Below are positions 39,840 through 48,181 of a stretch of 64,000 nucleotides of DNA, in pieces; position 1 is the stretch's first letter, and every line of letters starts with the position of its first letter. Location of the stretch: NCBI RefSeq assembly GCF_048263515.1, contig NZ_JBLXEC010000013.1, positions 57,139-121,138 on the forward strand. Reading direction: 5' to 3'. A program made the position numbers and the translations under genes. This stretch comes from Marinovum sp048263515. GTDB lineage: Bacteria; Pseudomonadota; Alphaproteobacteria; Rhodobacterales; Rhodobacteraceae. The notes under the pieces are model-generated. The model made no database searches and was not told where the DNA came from. It saw nothing but the letters and a program-made list of their open reading frames with translations.

Positions 39840-40720
39840 GCCTCGGCCCCCTTGCGGCGGCTTTTCCTGGGCTCGTCGGGCACGGCGTCGGGGTCGGCGT
39901 CCCAGGTGATGCGCTCTTCGCCCGACAGGCAGACAAAGCGCTTGCCGCGCATCCGGCCAATCAGGGTCAGCCCGACCTGCCGGGCGATCTCGACCCCCCA
40001 GGCGGTAAAGCCGGACCGAGACGCCAGCACCGGGATGCCCATGTGCGCCGTCTTGATCACCATCTCCGAGGTCAGCCGGCCGGTGGTATAGAGGATCTTG
40101 TCGGCGCCGCTCACACCTTCCTGCAGCATCCATCCGGCGATCTTGTCGACGGCGTTGTGGCGGCCGACGTCCTCCATGTAGACCAGCGGGCGGTCCTCTT
40201 CGCAGAGCACGGTGCCATGGATCGCCCCGGCCTCGAGATAGAGTGAGGGCGTGGTGTTGATCTGCGCCGAGAGCGCGTAGAGCCAGCTCGAGCGCAGTCG
40301 GGCCTGCGGCAGGGTCAGCCCTTCGAGCCCCTCCATCATGTCGCCAAAGACCGTGCCCACGGCGCAGCCGCTGGTGCGGGTCTTCTTCTTCAGCTTGTCC
40401 TCGTGGCTGGTCTGGCGGGCGGTGCGGACCACCACCACCTCGAGATCTTCGTCATATTCGACCCCGGTCACCACGTCGTCTGGCGCCAGCATCGCCTGGT
40501 TGCGCAGGAAGCCCAGCGCCAGATACTCGGGGTAGTCGCCGATCGTCATTGCGGTGACGATCTCCTGCGCATTGAGAAAGATCGTCAGCGGCCGCTCCTC
40601 GACCACCGAAATCTCCTGCGGCTGGCCGGCATGATCGACCCCGCGCACCACCCGCGTCAGGCGCGGCGCCGAGGGGTCGGGGGCGATGAGATAGCGGCTG
40701 GCATCTGGGGCGGTGGGCAA
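39836..40720 (-). CDS. fdhD: Formate dehydrogenase accessory sulfurtransferase FdhD
   Basis: 294 residues. FdhD passes sulfur to the molybdenum cofactor for formate dehydrogenase. Family motifs: EERPLTIFLN, EYLALGFLRNQ, MEDVGRHNAVDKI and TTGRLTSEMVIKTA. The sulfur-carrying site reads TSGCAVGT: only one of the two Cys of the E. coli CxxC site is present. First gene of fdhD-mobA-mobB-moeA; every junction is a 4-nt overlap. No formate dehydrogenase gene lies in the window. Confidence 0.94.
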   Translation of the reverse strand: MPTAPDASRYLIAPDPSAPRLTRVVRGVDHAGQPQEISVVEERPLTIFLNAQEIVTAMTIGDYPEYLALGFLRNQAMLAPDDVVTGVEYDEDLEVVVVRTARQTSHEDKLKKKTRTSGCAVGTVFGDMMEGLEGLTLPQARLRSSWLYALSAQINTTPSLYLEAGAIHGTVLCEEDRPLVYMEDVGRHNAVDKIAGWMLQEGVSGADKILYTTGRLTSEMVIKTAHMGIPVLASRSGFTAWGVEIARQVGLTLIGRMRGKRFVCLSGEERITWDADPDAVPDEPRKSRRKGAEA

Positions 40721-40772
40721 TTGCGTCTCCCGGCGTCTCTTAGTAGGGCTTGGCCGAACCTAGGATGAAGCC

Positions 40773-41486
40773 ATGCCACCCTCCACCCCCAAACGCGATT
40801 TCTGGCGCGGGATGCGTGACTCTGCGCCCTTCGTCATTGTCATCATTCCCTTCGGCGGCCTGTTCGGCGTGGTCGCCACCGAGGCCGGGCTCAACGTCTT
40901 CGAAGCGCTGACCTTTTCCATCGTGGTGATTGCCGGCGCGGCGCAGTTCACCGCGCTGCAGCTGATGGCCGAGGACGTGCCGATGCTGATCGTGCTGGTC
41001 TCGGCGCTGGCGGTCAACCTGCGCATGGCGATGTATTCCGCCGCGCTGACGCCGCATCTCGGCGCGGCGCCGGTCTGGCAGAGGGCCTTGGTGGCCTACT
41101 TCACGCTGGACCAGAGCTTTGCGGTCAGTTCGGTCACCTTCGAGAAAGAGCCCGAGATGCCGGTGACCAACAAGGTCGCCTATTTCCTCGGCACGGCGCT
41201 TGCCGTCTCGCCGCCCTGGTGGGTGGCGACGGTGGTGGGCGCGCTCCTGGGCAAGAGCGTGCCGGAATGGATGGCGCTGGATTTCGCCATCCCGATCACC
41301 TTTCTCGCCATCATCGCGCCGATGCTGCGCACCCCGGCGCATGTGGTCGCGGCGCTGGTGTCGATCGTGGTGGCGCTGATCTTTGCCTTCCTGCCCTACA
41401 ACCTCGGCCTGCTGGTGGCGGGCGTCGCGGCGATGATGGCAGGGGCCGAGACGGAACGGCAGATGGAACGGAGTGCCGCGCGATGA
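40773..41486 (+). CDS. azlC: AzlC family branched-chain amino acid export protein
   Basis: 237 residues, about seven helices, starting FWRGMRDSAPFVIVIIPFGGLFG. SIVVIAGAAQFTALQLM and LTPHL are typical of AzlC, the large subunit of a two-part amino acid exporter. Its TGA overlaps the azlD ATG. Diverges from fdhD with a 52-nt gap. Confidence 0.92.
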   Translation: MPPSTPKRDFWRGMRDSAPFVIVIIPFGGLFGVVATEAGLNVFEALTFSIVVIAGAAQFTALQLMAEDVPMLIVLVSALAVNLRMAMYSAALTPHLGAAPVWQRALVAYFTLDQSFAVSSVTFEKEPEMPVTNKVAYFLGTALAVSPPWWVATVVGALLGKSVPEWMALDFAIPITFLAIIAPMLRTPAHVVAALVSIVVALIFAFLPYNLGLLVAGVAAMMAGAETERQMERSAAR

Positions 41487-41809
41487 TCACGCCATGGGAA
41501 ACCTGGGTCGCGATCATCGGCCTTGGCGTCGGCAGCTTCCTGCTGCGGTTCAGCTTTACCGGCATGGTCGGTGCCAGGAGCCTGCCGCCTTGGGTGCTAC
41601 GGCACCTGCGCTATACCGCCGTGGCGCTGCTGCCGGGGCTGGTGGCGCCCTTGGTGGTCTGGCCGGCGGCCACGGGCGGCAGCCCGGATGCGCCGCGGAT
41701 GATCGCCGCTGCGGCGACAATCCTTGTGGGGCTGGCCACGCGCAACGTGCTGGCCGCCATCGCGGCGGGGGCCGCGGGGCTGTACCTCAGCCTCTATCTG
41801 ATCGGGTAG
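41483..41809 (+). CDS. azlD: AzlD family small exporter subunit
   Basis: 108 residues with four helices: WVAIIGLGVGSFLLRF, LRHLRYTAVALLPGLVAPLVV, AAATILVGLATRN and a C-terminal helix. AzlD pairs with AzlC. ATG at 41483 within ATGA overlap. Confidence 0.92.
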   Translation: MITPWETWVAIIGLGVGSFLLRFSFTGMVGARSLPPWVLRHLRYTAVALLPGLVAPLVVWPAATGGSPDAPRMIAAAATILVGLATRNVLAAIAAGAAGLYLSLYLIG

Positions 41810-41824
41810 GGAGGGGGGCAGAGC

Positions 41825-42454
41825 CTACTGGCTCTGCTGTGCCTTGACCTTGGCGTCGAACTCGGCAATCGCCTTGGACTTGTCGTCGGCGTCGTTCTCG
41901 TAGAGCTTGCGGGTCGTCACGCCGGGCAGGCGGCCGAACTGCTCGCTCAGGTTGACCGGGAAGAACGTCGGCCGGATGCTTTCGAACCCGGGCAGCTGCT
42001 TCAGGATCTGCGCGGTGGACTGGGCGCAGAACGCCTGTGACACCGCGCCGTTGTTGATTGCCAGTTGCAGCGCCTTTTCGGCGGTGGCGGCATCGACCTC
42101 GACGCGCTGGATGATCACGTGAAAGGTCTCGCGCGCATGGGCACGGGCATAGAAATCCTCGATCCGCGGGGTGATGCCGTAGAGCACGTCACCGCGTTCG
42201 GGGATCGCCGAATGCTGAACCGAGCCGGCGGGATCGAAGATCACCCGCTGCGAGCCGTTGATCATCAGGCTGCTATGCGCGCCAGACCCGGTCCGGTTGT
42301 TGACCATGGTGTAGAGCGTCAGCGCCGGCGGGCCGTCGTGGCGATAGACCGCGCGGGCCACCGCCTCGAGGCTGTCATTGCGGGACCGGTCCGGCGAGGG
42401 CGCACAGCCCGCCAGAAGCGCGAGGCCCAAGAAGGCCGCGATCAGTACTTTCAT
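41825..42454 (-). CDS. Outer-membrane or periplasmic lipoprotein, unknown function
   Basis: 209 residues with a lipobox LLAGC (Cys17) after MKVLIAAFLGLALLAG. The mature part has ALTLYTMVNNRTGSGAHSSLMIN, a pattern seen in proteins handling small exposed substrates, and ends in a charged helical tail (DADDKSKAIAEFDAKVKAQ). Catalytic residues cannot be assigned. The gene converges on azlD. Confidence 0.75.
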   Translation of the reverse strand: MKVLIAAFLGLALLAGCAPSPDRSRNDSLEAVARAVYRHDGPPALTLYTMVNNRTGSGAHSSLMINGSQRVIFDPAGSVQHSAIPERGDVLYGITPRIEDFYARAHARETFHVIIQRVEVDAATAEKALQLAINNGAVSQAFCAQSTAQILKQLPGFESIRPTFFPVNLSEQFGRLPGVTTRKLYENDADDKSKAIAEFDAKVKAQQSQ

Positions 42455-42475
42455 GGGGCAGGTCCCGCCAGAGCG

Positions 42476-42610
42476 TCAGGAATTGAAGATCGCGAGGAAG
42501 ATCAGGATCAGGATCGAGGCAACCGCAACCCGCATCGCCCACTTGATGAAACCGTTGAAGGTTTCTTCCTGAACGGTGATGTCCATCTCGCCGTGCTTGT
42601 GATCAGCCAT
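42476..42610 (-). CDS. ctaH: aa3-type cytochrome c oxidase subunit IV
   Basis: A 44-residue protein: MADHKHGEMDITVQEETF followed by NGFIKWAMRVAVASIL and ILIFLAIFNS. It matches the small single-helix subunit IV of alphaproteobacterial aa3 oxidases (HGxMDIxxQExTFxGFIKW pattern), which packs against the core at the inner membrane. It is alone, away from any other oxidase gene. The stop is TGA at 42478-42476. Confidence 0.88.
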   Translation of the reverse strand: MADHKHGEMDITVQEETFNGFIKWAMRVAVASILILIFLAIFNS

Positions 42611-42689
42611 CTGTATTCGTCCTCTGAACTGGTTTGGCCGTGGATGTAGCGGATTCCTTTAGGGGTGTCACGACTTCATCGGCGCGCGA

Positions 42690-43181
42690 TTATGTCGCTT
42701 CGGCCGCTTCGGCGGCTGCATCGCGGGTCGCATCCTCGAGCCGCTGCGCCAGCCGGAAGCCGATCCGCCGGGGCGCCTCCTGCTCGACCAGCTTCGGCAG
42801 GGCGCGCAGCAACACGCTGAGCTGGCTGACATGCTGGATCAACTGGGTGCGGATGCCTTCGGCGTCGGTGCCGTAGAAGGTGATGATGTCGGGGTCGAAG
42901 AACCCCATCCCCTCGATCCGCAGCACCCCGGCCTGCGAGCCGGTGAACCCCATCGCCACCTCGTGGGCATTGTCGAGCTCGGCCTCGAAGTCGCGGATAT
43001 AGAGCACCAGCCGCTCGTAGGCCCATTCCGCCGGGCTTTTCTGCGCCACCGGCTTGTCGGTGACGCATCCGGCCGGCGTGGCCTCGCCCACGGGCCGATC
43101 CTCGGGATAGACCTCGATGCGGCGGGGCAGGGCCGCGGCCTCATAGGCCTCGGCGGTGGTGGAGATGTCATGTTCGTCCAT
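42690..43181 (-). CDS. DUF6173 family protein
   Basis: 163 residues. The core (about 48-140) reads SPAEWAYERLVLYIRDFEAELDNAHEVAMGF (broken here by family gaps) with GVLRIEGMGFFDPDIITFYG and LIQHVSQLSVLLRALPK, typical of DUF6173 in Rhodobacteraceae. No catalytic motif; cytosolic. It starts 12 nt after the Lrp gene and may share its transcript. Confidence 0.8.
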   Translation of the reverse strand: MDEHDISTTAEAYEAAALPRRIEVYPEDRPVGEATPAGCVTDKPVAQKSPAEWAYERLVLYIRDFEAELDNAHEVAMGFTGSQAGVLRIEGMGFFDPDIITFYGTDAEGIRTQLIQHVSQLSVLLRALPKLVEQEAPRRIGFRLAQRLEDATRDAAAEAAEAT

Positions 43182-43193
43182 GGGCCCTCGGCT

Positions 43194-43652
43194 CTAGAGC
43201 GGAATTTCGGTGGTGTCCTTGATGTCTTCCATAACAAAGCTGGCAGAGATATCCGAGACCGGCACCATGGCGATCAATTTCTTGTAAAAGGCATCATAAG
43301 CCGGCACATCCGCCACCCGCACCCGCAACACATAGTCCAGATCGCCGGTCATGCGATGCGCGCCGATGATTTCCGGCAGGACCCTGACGGCGCGGTCGAA
43401 TTTCTCCATCCAGTCGGCGTCATGGGCATTGGTGCGCACCATGACAAAGGCCTGCAGCGGACAGCCGGCGCGCACCGGGTCGAGCAGCGCCACCCGCTTG
43501 CGAATGACCCCACGCTCTTCGAGATTGCGCATCCGCCGCCAGCAGGCATTGCGCGACAGGCCGGCGGTTTCGGCCAAGGCATCCATGCTCTGGGTGGCGT
43601 CCTTCTGGAGGGCGGCGAGGATCTTGAGATCAAATGCGTCGAGACTGTCCAT
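43194..43652 (-). CDS. Lrp/AsnC family transcriptional regulator
   Basis: 152 residues: winged helix-turn-helix (LDAFDLKILAALQKDATQSM, ETAGLSRNACWRRMRNLEE) then the RAM ligand domain (AFVMVRTNAHDADWMEKF, VLPEIIGAHRMTGDLDYVLRV). Such proteins sense amino acids. Divergent from the DUF6356 gene; its target is not evident. Confidence 0.92.
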   Translation of the reverse strand: MDSLDAFDLKILAALQKDATQSMDALAETAGLSRNACWRRMRNLEERGVIRKRVALLDPVRAGCPLQAFVMVRTNAHDADWMEKFDRAVRVLPEIIGAHRMTGDLDYVLRVRVADVPAYDAFYKKLIAMVPVSDISASFVMEDIKDTTEIPL

Positions 43653-43756
43653 TCATGGGATGATGTCCCGAAGAACGCGGCATGCGCAACCAAAATCGGG
43701 ATCTCTGCGCAGCGTACCGGCGCTAGATTACCAGCAACGCATCAACGGAGAGTCTC

Positions 43757-43975
43757 ATGTCTGCACCCACCGGTCCCGTCGCCTTCTTCACCGCCCATCC
43801 CGCCTCGGTCAACGAAAGCTATTTTCAGCACATGCGCTTTGCCTTCAGCTTTGCCGGCATGCTGTTTCTGGCCGGTGCGGCGGCGCTGGTGCATGCGATC
43901 TTTCCGGCGCTTTGCCAGACCACGGCCAGCCGGCTGGTGCGCAAGATGAACGACAGGCTCACGCGGCGGCACTAG
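43757..43975 (+). CDS. DUF6356 family small membrane protein
   Basis: 72 residues with the core FFTAHPASVNESYFQHMRFA, one transmembrane helix (AFSFAGMLFLAGAAALVHAIFP, about 29-49) and a basic tail LVRKMNDRLTRRH. The family is widespread in alphaproteobacteria with unknown function; the His-rich motif before the helix is its hallmark. Confidence 0.82.
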   Translation: MSAPTGPVAFFTAHPASVNESYFQHMRFAFSFAGMLFLAGAAALVHAIFPALCQTTASRLVRKMNDRLTRRH

Positions 43976-44110
43976 GCGCCAAAGGCCCGCGAAAGCCCCC
44001 CGATTCCTCACGGTGACGTGAAATTGCCGATCGGGGGTAATCTCGGCCCGCCGCATTGCCTGTTCCCCGACAGCCCTCTAGGTTGTCGGCAAGCCAATGA
44101 GGAGCAGCGG

Positions 44111-45829
44111 GTGAGAGCGAAGAGTTTTGCATGGATCGTGGCATGGGGCCTTGCGCTCGCCACGACGGCGCCGGTGTCGGCGGCAACCCTGTCGGGGGCC
44201 TATCTGGCGGCGCGTCAGGCCGGATATCAGACCGATTTCCGCGCAGCGGCGGATTATTACGAAAAAGCCCTGTTCCTCGACCGCGAGAACCCCAGCCTGA
44301 TCGAGGCGGCGGGTGCTGCCCGGCTGTCGCTGGGCGAGGTGGACCGCGCGATCGACCATGCGCGCCGGCTTGAAGACCTGGGCATACGCTCGCAGCTGGC
44401 GCAGATGGCGCTGACCGCCGGCCATGCGCAGGAGGGCCGCTACGGCGACATTCTGGCGATGATCGACGACAGCCGCGGCATCGGGCCGCTGGTCGACGGT
44501 CTGCTGGTGGCCTGGGCCAAGCTGGGCCAGGGCGACATGAGCGCCGCGCTGGTGGCTTTTGACGAAGTGGCCGAAGAAAAGGGGCTTGGCAGTTTCGCCG
44601 CCTATCACAAGGCACTGGCGCTGGCCTCGGTCGGCGATTTCGAACGTGCCGAAGAGATCATGTCCGACACCAGCGCCGGCGGCGCCCTGCTGACTCGTCG
44701 CGGCATCGTGGCGCGCGTCCAGGTGCTGAGCCAGTTGGGCCGCAACGACGAGGCCGCCGAGGTGATGGACGCCAGCTTCAACTCGCGCCTCGACCCCGGC
44801 CTCAGCGCGTTGCGCGAGGCGCTGGAAGCCGATGCCGCTATCCCGTTCGACATCGTGGGCTCGCCCAAGGAGGGCATGGCCGAGGTGTTCTACACCATCG
44901 CCGGCGCGCTCGAGGGCGAGGCGGGCGATGATTACACCCTGCTCTACACCCAGATCGCCGAATACCTGCGCCCCGGCCATGTGGACGCGATCCTGCTGAC
45001 CGCGCAGCTGATGGAAGACCTCGGCCGGCACGAGCTGGCAGTGGCGACCTACGACCGGGTGCCGGCGGATCACCCCGCCTATCACGCCGCGGTGCTGGGC
45101 AAGACCGACGCGCTGCGCGCCTCTGGCGACATCGGCAATGCCATCGCCGCGCTCGAGGAACTGGCCGAGACCCATGGCGACCTGCCGATCGTGCATGTCT
45201 CGCTGGGCGATCTCTATCGCGGCGAGGCCGATTACGACGCCGCCGTCGAAGCCTATGACAAGGCCGTGGCACTCTATGGCGAGCCGGAAAAGGCGCAGTG
45301 GTTTGTCTTCTTCGCCCGCGGAATCGCGCATGAGCGGCGCGGCGAGTGGACCGATGCCGAGCGGGATTTCCGCCGCGCGCTCGATCTCAGCCCCGATCAG
45401 CCGCAGGTGCTGAACTACCTCGGCTATTCGCTGGTCGAGAAGCGCCAGAAGCTCGACGAAGCGCTGGCGATGATCGAACGGGCGGTCGAGATGCGGCCGA
45501 ACTCGGGCCATATCGTCGACAGCCTGGGTTGGGTGCTCTATCGCCTTGGCCGCTACGCAGAGGCGGTCGATCACATGGAGCGCGCCGCCGAGCTGATGCC
45601 GGTCGATCCCGTGGTCAACGATCACCTCGGCGACGTCTACTGGGCGGTGGGCCGCAAGCTCGAGGCGCGGTTCCAGTGGCACCGCGCGCTGAGCTTTGTC
45701 GATGCCGACGATCCCGACGGTGAGGCCGACCCCGAGCGCATCCGCCGCAAGCTAGAGCTGGGTCTCGACAAGGTGCTGGCCGAGGAAGGCGCGCCGCCAC
45801 TCAAGGTGGTGGAGAATGGCGCCAACTGA
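44111..45829 (+). CDS. Exported TPR-repeat protein
   Basis: 572 residues. GTG start at 44111 with GAGGAG 6 nt upstream gives MRAKSFAWIVAWGLALATTAPVSA, a good signal peptide. At least eight tetratricopeptide repeats follow; the last ones (QVLNYLGYSLVEKRQKLDEAL, HIVDSLGWVLYRLGRYAEAV, VVNDHLGDVYWAVGRKLEAR) are of the NrfG/PilF-like kind found in periplasmic scaffold proteins. Its end overlaps the start of ispE by 14 nt. Partner proteins unknown. Confidence 0.85.
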   Translation: MRAKSFAWIVAWGLALATTAPVSAATLSGAYLAARQAGYQTDFRAAADYYEKALFLDRENPSLIEAAGAARLSLGEVDRAIDHARRLEDLGIRSQLAQMALTAGHAQEGRYGDILAMIDDSRGIGPLVDGLLVAWAKLGQGDMSAALVAFDEVAEEKGLGSFAAYHKALALASVGDFERAEEIMSDTSAGGALLTRRGIVARVQVLSQLGRNDEAAEVMDASFNSRLDPGLSALREALEADAAIPFDIVGSPKEGMAEVFYTIAGALEGEAGDDYTLLYTQIAEYLRPGHVDAILLTAQLMEDLGRHELAVATYDRVPADHPAYHAAVLGKTDALRASGDIGNAIAALEELAETHGDLPIVHVSLGDLYRGEADYDAAVEAYDKAVALYGEPEKAQWFVFFARGIAHERRGEWTDAERDFRRALDLSPDQPQVLNYLGYSLVEKRQKLDEALAMIERAVEMRPNSGHIVDSLGWVLYRLGRYAEAVDHMERAAELMPVDPVVNDHLGDVYWAVGRKLEARFQWHRALSFVDADDPDGEADPERIRRKLELGLDKVLAEEGAPPLKVVENGAN

Positions 45830-46625
45830 GGCCTTCGCGCCGGCCAAGATCAACCTGACGCTGCACGTCACCGGACAGCGCGCCGACGGCTATCACCTGC
45901 TCGATTCGCTGGTGGTCTTTGCCGATGTGGGCGACGTGGTGCGGGTGACGCCGGCCTCCGAGATGTTACTGCAGGTGACCGGCCCGCGCGCCTCTGGCGT
46001 GCCGGACGACGCGCGCAACCTCTGCTGGAAGGCGGCCGAGGCCTTTGGCGCGCCGGTGGCGATCGAACTGGAAAAACACCTGCCGGCAGCGGCGGGGATC
46101 GGCGGCGGTTCTTCCGACGCGGCGGCGGTGCTGCGGGCGATGGAAGCCGCGATGGGCCGGCGGTTCGAGGGCCACGCGCTGGCGCTGGGCGCGGATGTGC
46201 CGGTCTGCCGTCTGGCGCGGGCGGCGCGAATGTCGGGGATCGGCGAGATCGTCGAACCGGTGACGGTGCCGGTCCTTCACGCGGTGCTGATCAATCCCGG
46301 CGTTGAGGTGCCGACGCCCGCGGTGTTCCGCGGGCTGGCCTCGAAGACCAACGCGCCGATGGACGTGCTGCCCGAGAAGGGGGCGTTTCTTCCCTGGCTG
46401 GCGGAGCAGCGCAACGATCTGGAGCCGCCGGCCTTGGTGCAAGCCCCGGTGATCGGCGACGTGCTGAGCGCGCTCTCCGATGCCGGCGCCGCGTTGTCGC
46501 GGATGTCAGGCTCCGGCGCGACATGTTTCGGTCTGTTCGAGGATGCTGCGGCGGCGGAGCAGGCGGCCAGGCGGTTGCAGCAAGCGCAGCCCGGCTGGTG
46601 GGTTACCGCGGCCCGGTTGAGCTGA
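45816..46625 (+). CDS. ispE: 4-diphosphocytidyl-2-C-methyl-D-erythritol kinase IspE
   Basis: 269-residue GHMP kinase of the MEP isoprenoid pathway. AFAPAKINLTLHVTGQRADGYH (residues 6-27, with Lys11), the ATP loop LPAAAGIGGGSSDAAA (89-104), ALGADVPVC (Asp127) and SRMSGSGATCFGLF. The active site is complete. It overlaps the TPR gene; the polyprenyl synthase that consumes isoprenoid precursors lies convergent downstream. Confidence 0.96.
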   Translation: MAPTEAFAPAKINLTLHVTGQRADGYHLLDSLVVFADVGDVVRVTPASEMLLQVTGPRASGVPDDARNLCWKAAEAFGAPVAIELEKHLPAAAGIGGGSSDAAAVLRAMEAAMGRRFEGHALALGADVPVCRLARAARMSGIGEIVEPVTVPVLHAVLINPGVEVPTPAVFRGLASKTNAPMDVLPEKGAFLPWLAEQRNDLEPPALVQAPVIGDVLSALSDAGAALSRMSGSGATCFGLFEDAAAAEQAARRLQQAQPGWWVTAARLS

Positions 46626-46713
46626 GGCGTGTTGCGCTGATTTCAGAGTGCCGCCGGATGGGAATTGATCCGCGGGGCCTCTGCGTCGACTGTTGGGCTT
46701 TGAAATTGGTCAT

Positions 46714-46737
46714 GAGGTCCCGGATCAAGTCCGGGAC
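46714..46737 (+). repeat. Dispersed palindromic repeat
   Basis: GAGGTCCCGGATCAAGTCCG plus GGAC, identical to the 4351 copy, in the gap between ispE and the convergent polyprenyl synthase. Confidence 0.78.
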
Positions 46738-46833
46738 GGCGTTGCCGAGCGCATCACTTTGGTGCAATCCCCCGACGCCGCGCGCATTCCGCCGGATGGA
46801 CCACCGCGTTTCGGCTGCCCCAAACACATCGCC

Positions 46834-46857
46834 GCCCCGGACCCCGATCCGGGGCCT
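46834..46857 (-). repeat. Dispersed palindromic repeat, opposite orientation
   Basis: GCCCCGGACCCCGATCCGGG plus GCCTC, the inverse partner of the 46714 copy. The rest of 46626-46914 shows no gene. Confidence 0.72.
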
Positions 46858-46914
46858 CAACGCCAGCTATCGCGCCTTGAGATCAACCCCGAGGCCTCCA
46901 ACCCCGGGACCCGC

Positions 46915-47916
46915 TCAATTCACCCGGGCGACCACGTAATCCGCCAGATCATCCAGCAACTCCCGGATCGGGTGCTCCGGCAGACGGGTCAGGGCCGCCC
47001 GGGCCTTGCCTGCCCAGGCCAGCGCGTCCTGACGGGCGGCCTCCAGCGTGCCGTGCTTGTTCAGTAGCGCCAGCGCATGCTCGAGGTCGCCTTCATCCTG
47101 CTGACCCTTCTCGATGGTGCGCTTCCAGAAGGCGCGCTCTTCGGCGTCGGCCAGAGCCACCGCCTTGATCACCGGCAGGGTCAGCTTGCGTTCGCGGAAA
47201 TCGTCGCCGATGTTCTTGCCGGTGGCCTCGGAGCCCCAGTAGTCCAGCAGATCGTCGACCATTTGAAAGGCGATCCCCAGCGCATCGCCGAAGTCGAAGA
47301 GTGCCTGCACCTCGTCCTCGGGCCGGCCAGCGATCACGCCGCCCACCTCGGTCGCGGCAGAGAACAGCGCGGCGGTCTTGCCGCGGATCACCTGCAGGTA
47401 GATGTCTTCGCCGGTGGCCAGGTTCTGCGCCGCGGTCAGCTGCAGCACCTCGCCCTCGGCAATCGTGGCGGCAGCATTCGACAGGATGTCGAGCACCCGC
47501 AGATCGCCGGGCTCGACCATCAGCTGGAAGGCACGGGCAAAGAGATAATCGCCGACCAGCACCGAGGACTTGTTGTCCCAGAGCAGATTGGCGGTGGGCC
47601 GTCCGCGCCGCTGGGCGCTTTCGTCCACCACGTCGTCATGCAGCAGAGTCGCGGTGTGGATGAATTCCACCGTCGCGGCGAGCTTGACGTGGTCCTCGCC
47701 CTCGTAGCCGCACATCCGCGCGCAGGCCAGGGTCAGCATCGGCCTGAGCCGCTTGCCGCCGGCGTCGACCAGATGCGCCGTCACCTCGGGGATGCGCGGC
47801 GCGTGCTTCGACGCCATGCGCGCCCGGATGACCTCGCCCACCGCTGCCAGATCCTCGGCCAGGAGCGTCGCCAGACGCTCGTGAGGTTTTGCCACCGCAT
47901 TGTCCAAGCTCATCAC
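46915..47916 (-). CDS. Polyprenyl diphosphate synthase (octa/decaprenyl type)
   Basis: 333 residues. First Asp-rich motif LLHDDVVDES (91-100) and second QMVDDLLDYWG (218-228), with GGKRLRPML and KTAALFSAATEVGG between, as in the long-chain synthases that make the ubiquinone side chain. Chain length cannot be read safely; decaprenyl is common in this family. Two adjacent ATGs are possible. Confidence 0.93.
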   Translation of the reverse strand: MMSLDNAVAKPHERLATLLAEDLAAVGEVIRARMASKHAPRIPEVTAHLVDAGGKRLRPMLTLACARMCGYEGEDHVKLAATVEFIHTATLLHDDVVDESAQRRGRPTANLLWDNKSSVLVGDYLFARAFQLMVEPGDLRVLDILSNAAATIAEGEVLQLTAAQNLATGEDIYLQVIRGKTAALFSAATEVGGVIAGRPEDEVQALFDFGDALGIAFQMVDDLLDYWGSEATGKNIGDDFRERKLTLPVIKAVALADAEERAFWKRTIEKGQQDEGDLEHALALLNKHGTLEAARQDALAWAGKARAALTRLPEHPIRELLDDLADYVVARVN

Positions 47917-47968
47917 ACTCCCGTCACAAGGCTCGACATGCGCGCCACCTTGCCCTTACATCGCCGTC

Positions 47969-48181
47969 ATGGAAGAGCTGCTGCGCACCAACGATATCAC
48001 CGTCATCGCCTATGCCACCGCCCTGTTGCAGGACGAGGGTATAGAATGGTTTGAATTGGACGTAAATATGAGCGTGCTCGAAGGGTCCATCGGCATCTTG
48101 CCGCGTCGGCTGATGGTGCGGCGCGACGAGCTGGCCCGGGCGCGTGTCCTGATGCATGACCATGACATCCGTCTCGACTGA
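47969..48181 (+). CDS. DUF2007 domain protein
   Basis: 70 residues: MEELLRTNDITVIAYATALL, DEGIEWFELDVNMSVLEGSI and RRDELARARVLMHDHD match DUF2007 (putative signal-transducing, ferredoxin-like fold). It overlaps the methyltransferase gene by 26 nt and diverges from the polyprenyl synthase. Confidence 0.85.
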   Translation: MEELLRTNDITVIAYATALLQDEGIEWFELDVNMSVLEGSIGILPRRLMVRRDELARARVLMHDHDIRLD

